A stretch of DNA of 64,000 bases from NCBI RefSeq assembly GCF_022678625.1, contig NZ_JALBYQ010000001.1:1263895-1327894 (forward strand), written 5' to 3'. Made by a program: the position numbers and the translations under genes. The DNA comes from Aliiroseovarius subalbicans. Its GTDB lineage: Bacteria; Pseudomonadota; Alphaproteobacteria; Rhodobacterales; Rhodobacteraceae. Each line of letters starts with the position of its first letter. Position 1 is the first letter of the stretch. This document shows positions 28,457 through 37,499 of the stretch, piece after piece. The notes below the pieces were generated by a model. That model did not search any database, was not told where the DNA came from, and saw only the letters and a program-made list of their open reading frames with translations.

Positions 28457-28603
28457 GAAACGTCCTTAACGGTTCCTGTGTGCCTTACCTTGATGTGGCG
28501 CAAGATCGGGCCTGATTCAAGCCCGCTTCAACCGGGAAACTCGGGGCCAAGGCGCCGCCCTCGCCCTTCCAGCGCCGGGTCTGTCTCAAACGGAACAAGA
28601 ATT

Positions 28604-28689
28604 TGGTACCCGCGGCCGGACTCGAACCGGCACGGCCTTTCGGCCTGGAGATTTTAAGTCTCCTGTGTCTACCATTCCACCACGCGGGC
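28604..28689 (-). tRNA. tRNA-Leu (anticodon TAA)
   Basis: Read on the minus strand, the acceptor GCCCGCG pairs with CGCGGGT (one G-T), followed by ACCA encoded in the DNA. The anticodon stem GGAGA/TCTCC encloses the loop CTTAAAA, giving TAA. A variable arm GGCC-GAAA-GGCC marks a class II tRNA, and the T arm GCCGGTTCGAGTCCGGC is standard. Length 86 bases with CCA. Confidence 0.97.
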
Positions 28690-28750
28690 CACTGGCGCTG
28701 CGATGGTGCACCTGTAGGCCGCGCGACAATAGCGTGTGGGGGACGAGTGT

Positions 28751-29281
28751 CTAGAGCTCCTGACCGGGAATTGGGGTCAGAAAAGCACGCTCTGGCAGCC
28801 AGGGATTTAGCGCCAGCGCCTGTCGCAGGGTCGCCTGCGCCTCTGCCTCGCGCCCCAGGCCGCGCAGGGTCAGAAATCTGCCTGCCATTGCTGCCAAATG
28901 CAGCGGCGAGCGTTCCAATGCAGCTTCAAGATCCGGCAGGGCGGCTGCGAAATTGCCGCGCAGAAAATGCGAAAAGGCCCGTTGGTTGTAGCCCTCGGCA
29001 TAATTCGGGCAATAGGCGATCAACTCGGAAAACGTTGCCTCGGCGACCGCAAAATCCGAATGGCGCAACTCCTCGCGCCCCGTCTCCAACAAGGCCTGCG
29101 CCTTTTCATCTGGTGCGGCGGTCCACAGATCCCACATCTGCCCCGTCACAACCCGCGCGTCGTGGTCGGATTGCGCGGTTTGCACTTCAGAAATCAACGC
29201 CTCCAACGACGCGGTGACATCGCGGGGCATGGGGCATTCTGCAAAAGCCGGGCCCGCCAAGAGGAAAAGAAGGTATCGCAT
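28751..29281 (-). CDS. Secreted tetratricopeptide-repeat protein
   Basis: 176 residues from ATG 29281, which begins a Sec signal [19 protein letters not shown]; the extra upstream residues in the open frame lack a signal and are not used. The mature part has two to three TPR-like helical pairs (residues about 75-150, e.g. [20 protein letters not shown] and [20 protein letters not shown]). Probably periplasmic and a protein-binding scaffold. It stands between tRNA-Leu and putR on the same strand, with no clear functional partner. Confidence 0.82.
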   Translation of the reverse strand: MRYLLFLLAGPAFAECPMPRDVTASLEALISEVQTAQSDHDARVVTGQMWDLWTAAPDEKAQALLETGREELRHSDFAVAEATFSELIAYCPNYAEGYNQRAFSHFLRGNFAAALPDLEAALERSPLHLAAMAGRFLTLRGLGREAEAQATLRQALALNPWLPERAFLTPIPGQEL

Positions 29282-29316
29282 GGGGCCATTCTGCCACCCC
29301 TGCCCCACAGGTCAAT

Positions 29317-29781
29317 TCACATGCCTGCGAGGTCGTCTTTCACCGCCTGCATTGCCACATGGGTCGTCGAATGCGCGACGTGGGGTAACGCCGAGATCGA
29401 TTCGCCTAGTACCCGGCGATAATCCCGCATGTCGCGGCAGCGGATTTTCAGAAGGTAGTCGAACTCGGCGGCCAACATGTGGCATTCCTCGACCTCGGGG
29501 ATCTTCACCACGCCTTCGTTGAAGGCCCTAAGCGCCGCTTCACGCGTATCCGACAGCTTGACCTCGACAAAGGCGACGTGTTCGCGCCCGATGCGGATCG
29601 GATCGACCAAGGCGCGATACCCGGTGATGACGCCCGCCTGTTCAAGCCGCTTAACCCGTGCCTGCGTCGGGCTTTTCGACAGACCAATGCGGCGGGCCAG
29701 GTCCGTCAGGGACAATCTGCCTTCGGCGGTCAGAACCTCTAGAATCACTTCGTCGTGTCGATCCAACCGAAACTCACCCAT
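29317..29781 (-). CDS. putR: Lrp/AsnC-family regulator, probable PutR
   Basis: 154 residues from ATG 29781 (MGEFRLDRHDEVILEVL). The N-terminal winged HTH (GRLSLTDLARRIGLSKSPTQARVKRLEQAGVI) and the C-terminal RAM ligand domain are complete. It is divergent from putA with a 121-base shared gap. In Rhodobacter and Agrobacterium an Lrp-type PutR activates putA in response to proline, and this PutA lacks its own DNA-binding domain, so the same logic applies here. Confidence 0.88.
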   Translation of the reverse strand: MGEFRLDRHDEVILEVLTAEGRLSLTDLARRIGLSKSPTQARVKRLEQAGVITGYRALVDPIRIGREHVAFVEVKLSDTREAALRAFNEGVVKIPEVEECHMLAAEFDYLLKIRCRDMRDYRRVLGESISALPHVAHSTTHVAMQAVKDDLAGM

Positions 29782-29848
29782 TGACCCGCCTATTCCATAA
29801 AACACGGGCACTTCGCCCGCTGAGTGTAGAAAAACAGGAAATACGCCC

Positions 29849-29886
29849 AGTGATCAAGCGGTATCATGGGGCAATTCCAGATCACT
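29849..29886 (+). promoter_or_regulatory. Inverted repeat upstream of putA, candidate PutR site
   Basis: AGTGATC (29849-29855) and GATCACT (29880-29886) are perfect seven-base arms separated by 24 bases, ending 16 bases before putA. Widely spaced half-sites suit an Lrp-type octamer that wraps DNA. Assignment is inference from position. Confidence 0.4.
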
Positions 29887-29902
29887 TGACCCGGAGGCCT
29901 TC

Positions 29903-32900
29903 ATGTCCGAGACCCATCGCCTGATTATCGACGCGCTGATGTATGCGCCCGAACACGAGCGCGTGGCCGCCCTGATTGCGCAGGCTGATCTGAGCGACGC
30001 AGACCGCGCCCGCATCGCTGCCCGTGGCGCCGAGTTGGTTCGCGCCATTCGCGCCAGCGCCGACCCCGGTCTGATGGAGGTCTTTCTGGCCGAATATGGC
30101 CTGTCCACCGACGAAGGCATCGCGCTGATGTGCCTGGCCGAAGCGCTGTTGCGTGTGCCCGACGGTGACACGATCGACGCGTTGATCGAAGACAAGATCG
30201 CGCCGTCGGACTGGAGCCGCCATCAAGGCCAATCAACCTCGGCGCTGGTGAATGCGTCGACCTGGGCCTTGATGCTGACGGGCAAGGTTCTGGAAGAGGC
30301 GGAACCCGGTATCCTGGGCACCCTTCGCGGCGCGGTAAAGCGGCTGGGTGAACCGGTCATCCGCACCGCCACCGCGCGTGCGATGAAAGAGATGGGCGCG
30401 CAGTTCGTTCTGGGCGAAGACATTGAAAAAGCGATGAAACGCGGCGCCGGGATGGAAGAAAAGGGCTATACTTATTCCTTCGACATGCTGGGCGAAGCGG
30501 CCCGCACCGACGCGGATGCGCGGCGCTATCAGATGGCCTATGCCAACGCGATTTCCGAGATTGCCGCGAATTGCACCTCGGACGATATCCGAGACAATCC
30601 CGGCATTTCGGTGAAGCTGTCAGCGCTGCATCCGCGATATGAATTCGGGCAACGCGACCGGGTGATGGCCGAGCTTGTGCCCCGTGTCGCGGCCCTGGCC
30701 CAGCTGGCGAAATCCGCCGGCATGGGGCTGAACATCGACGCGGAAGAGGCCGACCGCCTGCACCTCTCGCTGGACGTGATCGAGGCGGTGCTTTCAGCGC
30801 CCGCTCTGGCGGGATGGGAGGGGTTCGGCGTTGTGGTGCAGGCCTTTGGGCAACGCGCCGGCGCGGTGATCGATTTCCTTCATGCGCTGGCCGCACGGCT
30901 GGACCGGCGCATCATGGTGCGGCTGGTCAAAGGCGCCTATTGGGACAGCGAAATCAAGCGCGCGCAGGTCGAGGGCTTGGAGGCCTTCCCGGTTTTCACC
31001 ACGAAAGCCGCGACCGACGTCAGCTATATCGCCAATGCACGCAAACTGTTGGGAATGACCGACCGGATCTATCCGCAATTTGCCACCCACAACGCCCACA
31101 CGGTCGCCGCGATCCTGGACATGGCGCCTGATCTGGGCGCCTTCGAGTTTCAGCGCCTGCATGGCATGGGCGAACGGCTGCATGACATCGTGAAGGCCGA
31201 CCACTCCACCCGGTGCCGCATCTATGCCCCGGTGGGGGCGCATCAGGATTTGCTGGCCTATCTCGTGCGCCGGCTTCTTGAAAACGGCGCGAACTCCAGC
31301 TTCGTCAACCAGATCGTGGACGAAGACGTGGCGCCCGAGATCGTCGCCGCCGACCCGTTCGCTGCCCTTGATCAGGCCGCACATCCGATCCCCACCGGCC
31401 CCGCGCTGTTCGCGCCTGAACGCCGCAACTCCACCGGGCATGACCTGACCCATCCGCCACATCTGCACCTGATCGACACCGCGCGCGACCCGTGGAAGAC
31501 GGCGACTTTCAGCGCCGCACCACTGATTGCAGGTTCGGTTGAGGGCGGGCCGGCCTGGACGGTCACAAACCCCGCCGATCCCGGCGACATCGTCGGAAAA
31601 TTGATCCCGGCCAGCGCGGCGGATGTGGAAACGGCGTTGGCTGGCGCTCAGGCTTGGGACGCCCCACCCGCCGACCGCGCCGCAGCGCTGAACCGGGCGG
31701 CGGACCTCTATGAAGCGCATCTGGGGCCACTCTTCGCGCTTTTGGCGCGAGAGGCCGGGAAAACCCAGTTGGACGCCGTGGGAGAGCTGCGTGAAGCCGT
31801 TGATTTCCTGCGCTATTACGCCTCTCAGGCCGAAGGGTTGACCGCCCCTGCCCGTGGCCTCTTCTGCTGCATTTCACCTTGGAACTTCCCGCTGGCCATC
31901 TTCACTGGCCAGATCGCGGGGGCCTTGGCGGCGGGCAACGGTGTGCTGGCAAAGCCTGCCGAACAGACGGGCCTGATCGCCCATGAGGCCGTGACGCTGC
32001 TGCATGAGGCTGGCGTGCCGCGTGGGGTTTTGCAGCTTCTGCCCGGCGATGGTACGACGGTGGGGGCTGCGCTGACCTCGGACGCGCGGATTGGCGGCGT
32101 GGCCTTCACCGGCTCCACCGACACCGCCCAGATCATCCGCCGCGCCATGGCCGATCACCTGTCGCCCGAGGCGCCTTTGATCGCCGAAACCGGCGGCTTG
32201 AACGCGATGATCGTCGATTCGACCGCCCTGCCGGAACAGGCCGTGGCCGATATCATCGCCTCCGCCTTTCAATCTGCCGGACAGCGCTGTTCGGCGCTGC
32301 GCTGTCTTTACCTGCAGGATGACATCGCCAACGGCTTCCTCGACATGCTCAAGGGCGCGATGGCCGAGCTGCGTCCAGGCACGCCCTGGGACCTGAGCAC
32401 GGACCTTGGCCCGGTGATCGACGCACAGGCGCGCGACGAGATTACCGCCTATATCGCCCAGGCAGAGGTGATCGCCCAGACCCCGGTGCCCGCGGCAGGG
32501 TTTTTCATCCCACCAACGGCCGTCGCAGTGTCCGGCATCAACGATCTGGGGCGCGAGGTCTTTGGCCCTGTCCTGCATGTCGCCCGTTTCCGGTCACAGG
32601 ATCTGGACCGTGTGATCGACGATATCAACGCGCGTGGATATGGCCTGACCTTCGGCCTGCACACGCGGATCGACGACCGGGTGCAACATGTTGCGGACCG
32701 ACTTAGGGTCGGCAACCTCTATGTGAACCGTAACCAGATCGGTGCGGTGGTCGGCTCTCAACCCTTTGGAGGAGAGGGACTTTCCGGCACCGGACCCAAG
32801 GCAGGCGGACCGATGTATCTGTCGCGTTTCTGTGCCGAACCGCGCGAGCGTGCACCCGAAACGAACACCCCGCGCAGTGATCTGACCGACGTGATGCAGG

Positions 32901-33319
32901 CGCTGGTTGCTCTACCGCCTGTGCCCGTGCGCCTGTCAGCCGAGGTTTTGCCCGGACCAACCGGAGAGCTGAACCGCCTGACCACCCACGCCCGCGCACC
33001 GTTCCTGTGCCTGGGTCCGGGGACTGCGGCGCAGCGACAGAAATCGCAGGTCGAGGCTGCGGGCGGACAGGCCGTGATCGCTGATCGCCTGCCCCCACAT
33101 CACCTCGAAACCCTGCAAGGCATCGGCGGGGTGATCTGGTGGGGCGACGATGGCACGGCCCGCGCGATTGCACAGGCCTTGGCCGCCCGACCGGGGGCCA
33201 TCCTGCCGCTTCTGACTGGCCCGGCCACGCCGGAACATGTGCGTCAGGAGCGTCATCTCTGCGTCGACACCACCGCGTCGGGGGGCAACGCCGAGCTTCT
33301 GGCGGCCAGCTCGGCTTGA
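29903..33319 (+). CDS. putA: Bifunctional proline dehydrogenase / delta-1-pyrroline-5-carboxylate dehydrogenase
   Basis: 1138 residues. It oxidises proline to glutamate in two steps. There is no N-terminal ribbon-helix-helix. An alpha domain leads into the FAD-binding PRODH barrel (about 100-450: FDMLGEAART, ISVKLSALHPRYE, RLVKGAYWDSEIKRAQ, ATHNAHTVAAI, RIYAPVGAH). The aldehyde dehydrogenase half follows (about 530-980: CISPWNFPLAIFTGQIAGAL, the Glu near 760 in AETGGLNAM, the Cys near 795 in GQRCSALRC). A C-terminal extension of about 150 residues resembles the tail of long PutA proteins. ATG 29903 has GGAGG upstream. The two sites are linked by a channel for the semialdehyde in this family. 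Confidence 0.97.
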   Translation: MSETHRLIIDALMYAPEHERVAALIAQADLSDADRARIAARGAELVRAIRASADPGLMEVFLAEYGLSTDEGIALMCLAEALLRVPDGDTIDALIEDKIAPSDWSRHQGQSTSALVNASTWALMLTGKVLEEAEPGILGTLRGAVKRLGEPVIRTATARAMKEMGAQFVLGEDIEKAMKRGAGMEEKGYTYSFDMLGEAARTDADARRYQMAYANAISEIAANCTSDDIRDNPGISVKLSALHPRYEFGQRDRVMAELVPRVAALAQLAKSAGMGLNIDAEEADRLHLSLDVIEAVLSAPALAGWEGFGVVVQAFGQRAGAVIDFLHALAARLDRRIMVRLVKGAYWDSEIKRAQVEGLEAFPVFTTKAATDVSYIANARKLLGMTDRIYPQFATHNAHTVAAILDMAPDLGAFEFQRLHGMGERLHDIVKADHSTRCRIYAPVGAHQDLLAYLVRRLLENGANSSFVNQIVDEDVAPEIVAADPFAALDQAAHPIPTGPALFAPERRNSTGHDLTHPPHLHLIDTARDPWKTATFSAAPLIAGSVEGGPAWTVTNPADPGDIVGKLIPASAADVETALAGAQAWDAPPADRAAALNRAADLYEAHLGPLFALLAREAGKTQLDAVGELREAVDFLRYYASQAEGLTAPARGLFCCISPWNFPLAIFTGQIAGALAAGNGVLAKPAEQTGLIAHEAVTLLHEAGVPRGVLQLLPGDGTTVGAALTSDARIGGVAFTGSTDTAQIIRRAMADHLSPEAPLIAETGGLNAMIVDSTALPEQAVADIIASAFQSAGQRCSALRCLYLQDDIANGFLDMLKGAMAELRPGTPWDLSTDLGPVIDAQARDEITAYIAQAEVIAQTPVPAAGFFIPPTAVAVSGINDLGREVFGPVLHVARFRSQDLDRVIDDINARGYGLTFGLHTRIDDRVQHVADRLRVGNLYVNRNQIGAVVGSQPFGGEGLSGTGPKAGGPMYLSRFCAEPRERAPETNTPRSDLTDVMQALVALPPVPVRLSAEVLPGPTGELNRLTTHARAPFLCLGPGTAAQRQKSQVEAAGGQAVIADRLPPHHLETLQGIGGVIWWGDDGTARAIAQALAARPGAILPLLTGPATPEHVRQERHLCVDTTASGGNAELLAASSA

Positions 33320-33350
33320 CCTGAACCCTGCATTCGGGTGAGGTCACGTC

Positions 33351-34097
33351 ATGTTCCCTTTGCGCGACCACAACCCGTCTGAACGCACGCCTTACGTGAC
33401 CTACGCGCTGTTGGTTGCCAATATCGGCATCTTCCTCGCGATGTGGCCGATGATGGGCGACGAACGCGTCTTGGGGCAGTTCTATTTCGACTGGGGCCTG
33501 GTCGGCTACAAGGTGCTGCATGGCGATGGGTTGTCGGGCTTCGTCACCTCGATGTTCCTGCACGGCGGGTGGCTGCATCTGGCAGGGAACATGCTGTTTT
33601 TGTGGATCTTTGGCGACAATATGGAGGATGAGCTGGGCCATGTCGGCTTTGCCATCTTCTACCTTGTCTCGGGCATTGGCGCGGCCATCCTGCAGATCCT
33701 GCCCGACCCGGAAACGATGGTGCCGATGATCGGCGCCTCGGGGGCGATTGCCGGGGTGATGGGGGGCTATCTGCTGTTGTTTCCACGCGCGCGGGTCGAT
33801 GTTCTGTTCATCTTCATCGTCTTTTTCAAGATCTTCCCGGTGCCGGCCTGGGTGATGCTGGCGCTGTGGTTCGGGCTACAGGTGTTCAATGGCGCTGCCA
33901 GCCTGGGTGCCGAAGGCGGCGTGGCCTATTGGGCCCATGCCGGTGGTTTCATCGTCGGGTTCCTGTGGGTGCTGCCAAAATGGTTGCGCGAAGGCGGGCC
34001 TGACTTTTGGCGACGCACACGCGGCCACCCGGACCACCCCGAAATGCGCTGGAAATTGGCGCAAAGCCCGATCCCGAAAGTGAGACGACCAAAATGA
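33351..34097 (+). CDS. Rhomboid-family intramembrane serine protease
   Basis: 248 residues with six membrane segments. The catalytic dyad is Ser near 131 in MIGASGAIAGVMGGY and His near 198 in AYWAHAGGFIVGF. The family's conserved LHGGWLHLAGNMLFLWIFGDNMED lies between segments 1 and 2. It cleaves single-pass membrane proteins; the target is unknown. The gene follows putA by 31 bases; a hairpin in that gap (GACCT/AGGTC with inner ACCC/GGGT, 33318-33345) includes the ribosome site. It overlaps the next gene by ATGA. Confidence 0.92.
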   Translation: MFPLRDHNPSERTPYVTYALLVANIGIFLAMWPMMGDERVLGQFYFDWGLVGYKVLHGDGLSGFVTSMFLHGGWLHLAGNMLFLWIFGDNMEDELGHVGFAIFYLVSGIGAAILQILPDPETMVPMIGASGAIAGVMGGYLLLFPRARVDVLFIFIVFFKIFPVPAWVMLALWFGLQVFNGAASLGAEGGVAYWAHAGGFIVGFLWVLPKWLREGGPDFWRRTRGHPDHPEMRWKLAQSPIPKVRRPK

Positions 34098-34462
34098 CGC
34101 GATCCCATCGCTCCACCTGCCATTGCGGTGCGGTCAAACTGCAGTTCACACTGACCGATGGGCTAAGCACCGCCCGGCGCTGCAATTGTTCCTATTGCGC
34201 CCGGCGCGGCACCATCGCGGTGACCGCACCGACAGCCGATGTTCGAATTGTGCAAGGTGCTGACAAGCTGTCGCTCTACCAATTCAACACAAACACCGCG
34301 AAACACTGGTTTTGTTCGATTTGTGGTATTTCAACCCATCACCAACGGCGATCTGACCCGTCAGAATGTGGGGTTAATGCTGCTTGCATCAAAGGTGTGG
34401 ACGTCACGAAACTGGGGAATATCCCTTGGGGCGATGGTCGCAACCACTCAAAAGATCAGTAG
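34094..34462 (+). CDS. GFA / CENP-V family zinc-binding protein
   Basis: 122 residues from ATG 34094, which overlaps the rhomboid stop by four bases. The Mss4-like GFA fold has its zinc ligands in STCHCGAVKLQF, RRCNCSYCARRG and HWFCSICGISTHH. The family includes glutathione-dependent formaldehyde-activating Gfa, but most members have no known activity, and this one has no adjacent formaldehyde dehydrogenase. Its 3' end overlaps the convergent Flp-like gene by seven bases. Confidence 0.88.
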   Translation: MTRSHRSTCHCGAVKLQFTLTDGLSTARRCNCSYCARRGTIAVTAPTADVRIVQGADKLSLYQFNTNTAKHWFCSICGISTHHQRRSDPSECGVNAACIKGVDVTKLGNIPWGDGRNHSKDQ

Positions 34463-34659
34463 GTGCGGATGCCCATTTCTTCCATATCGGCGCCAACATC
34501 ATTTGCCACCTGAGGCACACTGCTGGCAACGACGAACGCCGATCCCATACCCAGAAAGACAACTGCGGCGGCCAGGACGATCCAGTCCACGGTTACGGCG
34601 CCTTCTTCGTCATGGAAGAACAAAGGCGCGGTTCTTAGGAGGTTGGCAAAGCGTTTCAT
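34456..34659 (-). CDS. Flp-pilin-like small membrane protein
   Basis: 67 residues. A basic lead (MKRFANLLRTAPLFFHDEEG) is followed by AVTVDWIVLAAAVVFLGMGSAFVVA, one hydrophobic helix. The break G|AVTVD imitates a type IVb prepilin site, with Asp in place of the usual Glu at +5 of the mature form. No tad/cpa secretion genes are nearby. It could be an orphan Flp/Fap-type subunit or a simple membrane peptide. A ribosome site AACAGGGG lies ahead of the start. Confidence 0.75.
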   Translation of the reverse strand: MKRFANLLRTAPLFFHDEEGAVTVDWIVLAAAVVFLGMGSAFVVASSVPQVANDVGADMEEMGIRTY

Positions 34660-34723
34660 ACCCCTGTTTTAAACCGAGATTGCGGCGAAACAGGGGCAGG
34701 CACGTGCCGCTTTCACGGAGTTT

Positions 34724-35512
34724 TCAAACGTCTCGGATGATATTCGCGAATTTTCCGAAAATTGGTTCGTTCGCCGCAACAATCTCACCGTCTGCCAGAA
34801 TATTCCCATCCGGGTTCAGTGGCTCAACCAATCCGCCCGCTTCTTTCAGGATCACCATGCCTGCCGCCATATCCCAGGCGTGAAGGCGGCGTTCCCAGAA
34901 CCCGTCGTAACGACCCGCGGCCACATAGGCGAGGTCGAGGGAGGCAGCGCCCCAACGACGCACCCCGGCGCAGGTCGGCATTAGACGCGCCAGATCCTGC
35001 AGCGTCGCAGGCAGGTCCGAGCGGCCGCCGAACGGCAACCCGGTGGCAAAGATCGCTTCAATCATCCGCGACCGACCTGAAACTCGAAGGCGGCTTTCGT
35101 TCAACCAGGCACCCGCGCCCTTTTCTGCATAAAACATTTCGTCCTTGGCCGCGTCGAACACGACACCGGCGATGATCTCGCCCTTGTGCTCCAGCGCGAT
35201 GGAAACCGCCCAATGCGGCAGGCCGTGCAGATAATTGGTGGTGCCATCCAGCGGGTCAACGATCCAACGACGCGTTGGGTCTTTGCCGGCGACTTCGCCG
35301 CCCTCTTCGCCCAGAAAACCATAGTTCGGCCGCGCTTCGGTCAACGCTTCGCGGATGATCTCTTCCGCCGCCAGGTCGGCGCGCGACACGAAGTCCCCCG
35401 CGCCTTTGACCGAGACCTGAAGGTTCTCGACTTCGCGGAAATCCTTGACCAGGCTGCGCCCCGCGGCGCGGGCGGCCTTGATCATCACGTTCAGGTTTGC
35501 ACTGCCTTGCAT
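34724..35512 (-). CDS. suhB: Inositol monophosphatase family protein (SuhB-like)
   Basis: 262 residues. Mg-dependent phosphatase motifs: GEEGGEVAG (motif Glu), IVDPLDGTTNYLHGLPHWAVSIAL, and WDMAAGMVILKEAGG near the C-terminus. It releases phosphate from inositol 1-phosphate or related sugar phosphates; in enterobacteria SuhB also helps rRNA antitermination. The gene is monocistronic between the Flp-like gene and metR. The symbol reflects family only. Confidence 0.9.
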   Translation of the reverse strand: MQGSANLNVMIKAARAAGRSLVKDFREVENLQVSVKGAGDFVSRADLAAEEIIREALTEARPNYGFLGEEGGEVAGKDPTRRWIVDPLDGTTNYLHGLPHWAVSIALEHKGEIIAGVVFDAAKDEMFYAEKGAGAWLNESRLRVSGRSRMIEAIFATGLPFGGRSDLPATLQDLARLMPTCAGVRRWGAASLDLAYVAAGRYDGFWERRLHAWDMAAGMVILKEAGGLVEPLNPDGNILADGEIVAANEPIFGKFANIIRDV

Positions 35513-35572
35513 CGGACGGCTCCAGTTGTTCAGGCCGCGCGTATACGCCCCCTGTGCCCGCTTGCCAAGCCT

Positions 35573-36478
35573 TCACGCGCGTTGGAGCTTAACCGGTTCG
35601 GTGCGCGCCAGCCGCATCATGTGGGCAACATAGGGCTTCAGGCTGTCTTCGTCCCGCGTCGCGGCATACATGCGTTTGGACAGCCCCCCCTTGGTGATCG
35701 GCAAGGTGACGTAATCCGGGTGATCCTTCACGTCGCGCAGCACCCAGTCGGGCAACACCGTGACACCCCGGTTAGAGGCGACCAGCATCAAGATGACCTC
35801 GGTCAGTTCCACCTGACGCAGACCGCGCGGCTCGACCCGTTCAGGGGTCAGAAGCCCGCTGAAAATATCCAGCTTGGCGCGTTCCACCGGGTAGGTGATC
35901 AAAAGCTCGTCGGCAAAATCCTTGGCTTCGACAAAGGACCGGCCTGCCAGGCGATGCCCCCGCGCCGCGACAAAGCGGGGTTCGTAGTCGAACAGCGGCG
36001 TGAACTGCACACCCGGCAGGTCGACCGGGTCCGACGAAACGACAAAATCGACCTCTTCGCGCCGAAGCGCCTCGATCGCGTCGAAGGCCAGGCGCAGGCG
36101 GATGTCCACGTCGACCTCGGGCCAGGCATGGCGAAAGCCATCCAGCACCGGCAAAAGCCAGTCGAAGCAGGCATGGCATTCGATGGCGATATGCATGCGC
36201 CCTGACCGACCCGATTTGAGCGCGCGGAACTCTTCCTCGACAGCGGCGATCTCCGGCAGAATGCGTTCAGCAAGGCGCAGGAGCCTCAGCCCTGCGGGGG
36301 ACAATTTCATCGGTTTTGTGCGCCTGTGGAACAGCTCCAGGCCCACCTGCGCCTCAAGCCCCTTCACCTGGTGTGACAGCGCCGATTGCGTGATGTGCAG
36401 CATGTCGGCGGCCCGTGCGAGCCCGCCGGCTTCGTGGATCGCGCGGATCGTGCGCAGGTGGCGAAATTCCAGATACAT
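35573..36478 (-). CDS. metR: LysR-type activator MetR
   Basis: 301 residues. The N-terminal winged HTH (LRTIRAIHEAGGLARAADMLHITQSALSHQVKGLE) and the effector domain resemble E. coli MetR: MHIAIECHACFDWLLPVLDGF has a direct counterpart, and FDYEPRFVAARGH and YPVERAKLDIF also align. MetR senses homocysteine and controls met genes. It is divergent from metF with a 90-base gap holding a strong inverted repeat. Confidence 0.9.
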   Translation of the reverse strand: MYLEFRHLRTIRAIHEAGGLARAADMLHITQSALSHQVKGLEAQVGLELFHRRTKPMKLSPAGLRLLRLAERILPEIAAVEEEFRALKSGRSGRMHIAIECHACFDWLLPVLDGFRHAWPEVDVDIRLRLAFDAIEALRREEVDFVVSSDPVDLPGVQFTPLFDYEPRFVAARGHRLAGRSFVEAKDFADELLITYPVERAKLDIFSGLLTPERVEPRGLRQVELTEVILMLVASNRGVTVLPDWVLRDVKDHPDYVTLPITKGGLSKRMYAATRDEDSLKPYVAHMMRLARTEPVKLQRA

Positions 36479-36496
36479 GCGTAATCCTCATGATCT

Positions 36497-36524
36497 TTGT
36501 GAGTATTATGAATTTGCCTCACAA
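36497..36524 (+). promoter_or_regulatory. Candidate MetR operator in the metR-metF gap
   Basis: TTGTGAG (36497-36503) and CTCACAA (36518-36524) are perfect seven-base arms separated by 14 bases, with TATTATGAATTT-type AT-rich DNA between. Each arm carries the T and A of a LysR T-N11-A style site in an extended frame. It is placed 19 bases from the metR start and 44 from metF, so it could serve both. Confidence 0.6.
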
Positions 36525-36568
36525 CATAGCGCCGGGCATAAGCGCGTCAAGCAACCAAGGTCTGTCCG

Positions 36569-37435
36569 ATGAAAACGCCCAATATCTCTTTCGAATTCTT
36601 CCCGCCGCAATCGCTTGAGGCCTCGTTCCGGCTTTGGGACACGGTGCGCGAACTTGCCCCGCTGGCGCCCTCGTTTGCATCCGTGACCTACGGCGCTGGG
36701 GGTACAACGCGCGACCTGACGCATGAGGCAGTGGGCACAATCCACCGGCATTATGGGCTGAATGTCGCCGCGCACCTGACCTGCGTCGATGCCACCCGCG
36801 CCGAGACGTTGGAGATCGCGCAAAGCTACCACAAGGCCGGGGTGCGCGAGATCGTGGCGCTACGGGGCGACCCGCCCAAGGGGGCCAGCGCCTTCCAGCC
36901 GCACCCCCAGGGTTTTGCAAACTCAGTCGAGCTGATCGAGGCATTGTCTGAAACCGGCGATTTTCACATCCGCGTTGGCGCCTATCCCGACCGGCACCCC
37001 GAAGCGTGCGATATGGCCGCCGACGTGGCTTGGCTGAAGCGAAAAGTCGAGGCCGGCGCGAGATCGGCGATCACGCAGTTCTTTTTCGAAGCTGACACCT
37101 TCTTTCGCTTCCGCGACGCCTGCGTGGCGGCGGGGATCGACGTGCCGATCATTCCCGGCATTCTGCCAATCGAGAACTGGACCGGGGTGCGAAAATTTGC
37201 CATCCGCTGCGGCACGCAAGTACCCGCTTGGCTGGACGATGCGTTCGCCAAGGCTGCGCGGGACGGGCGCGAGGACCTGCTGTCCACCGCGCTGTGCACC
37301 GAACTGTGTTCCGACCTGATCGAGGGCGGGGTGGACGACCTGCACTTTTATACGCTGAACAAACCGGCGCTGACGCGCGAAGTGGCGCATGCGCTGGGGA
37401 TCACCGCCGGGACAACCCTGCGCGACGTGGCGTAA
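36569..37435 (+). CDS. metF: 5,10-methylenetetrahydrofolate reductase
   Basis: 288 residues. It reduces 5,10-methylene-THF to 5-methyl-THF for methionine synthesis, using FAD. Motifs: ISFEFFPPQS at the N-terminus with the catalytic Glu, PSFASVTYGAGG, AHLTCVDATR, IVALRGDPPKG, FHIRVGAYPDRHPEA, ITQFFFEADTFFRFRD and IPGILPI. The C-terminal DLHFYTLNKPALT is typical. It is divergent from metR, which probably activates it. Confidence 0.96.
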   Translation: MKTPNISFEFFPPQSLEASFRLWDTVRELAPLAPSFASVTYGAGGTTRDLTHEAVGTIHRHYGLNVAAHLTCVDATRAETLEIAQSYHKAGVREIVALRGDPPKGASAFQPHPQGFANSVELIEALSETGDFHIRVGAYPDRHPEACDMAADVAWLKRKVEAGARSAITQFFFEADTFFRFRDACVAAGIDVPIIPGILPIENWTGVRKFAIRCGTQVPAWLDDAFAKAARDGREDLLSTALCTELCSDLIEGGVDDLHFYTLNKPALTREVAHALGITAGTTLRDVA

Positions 37436-37499
37436 TGACCTGAAGGCTTTGAATACCACACCTGTTCGATACCCGACGTAACACTTGCCCTGATCCGGT

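Noticed and set aside
36479-36568. Possible SAM riboswitch before metF
   Set aside because: The gap is 90 bases, shared with metR, and holds a protein-style dyad but no SAM-II or SAM-I fold that I can build.
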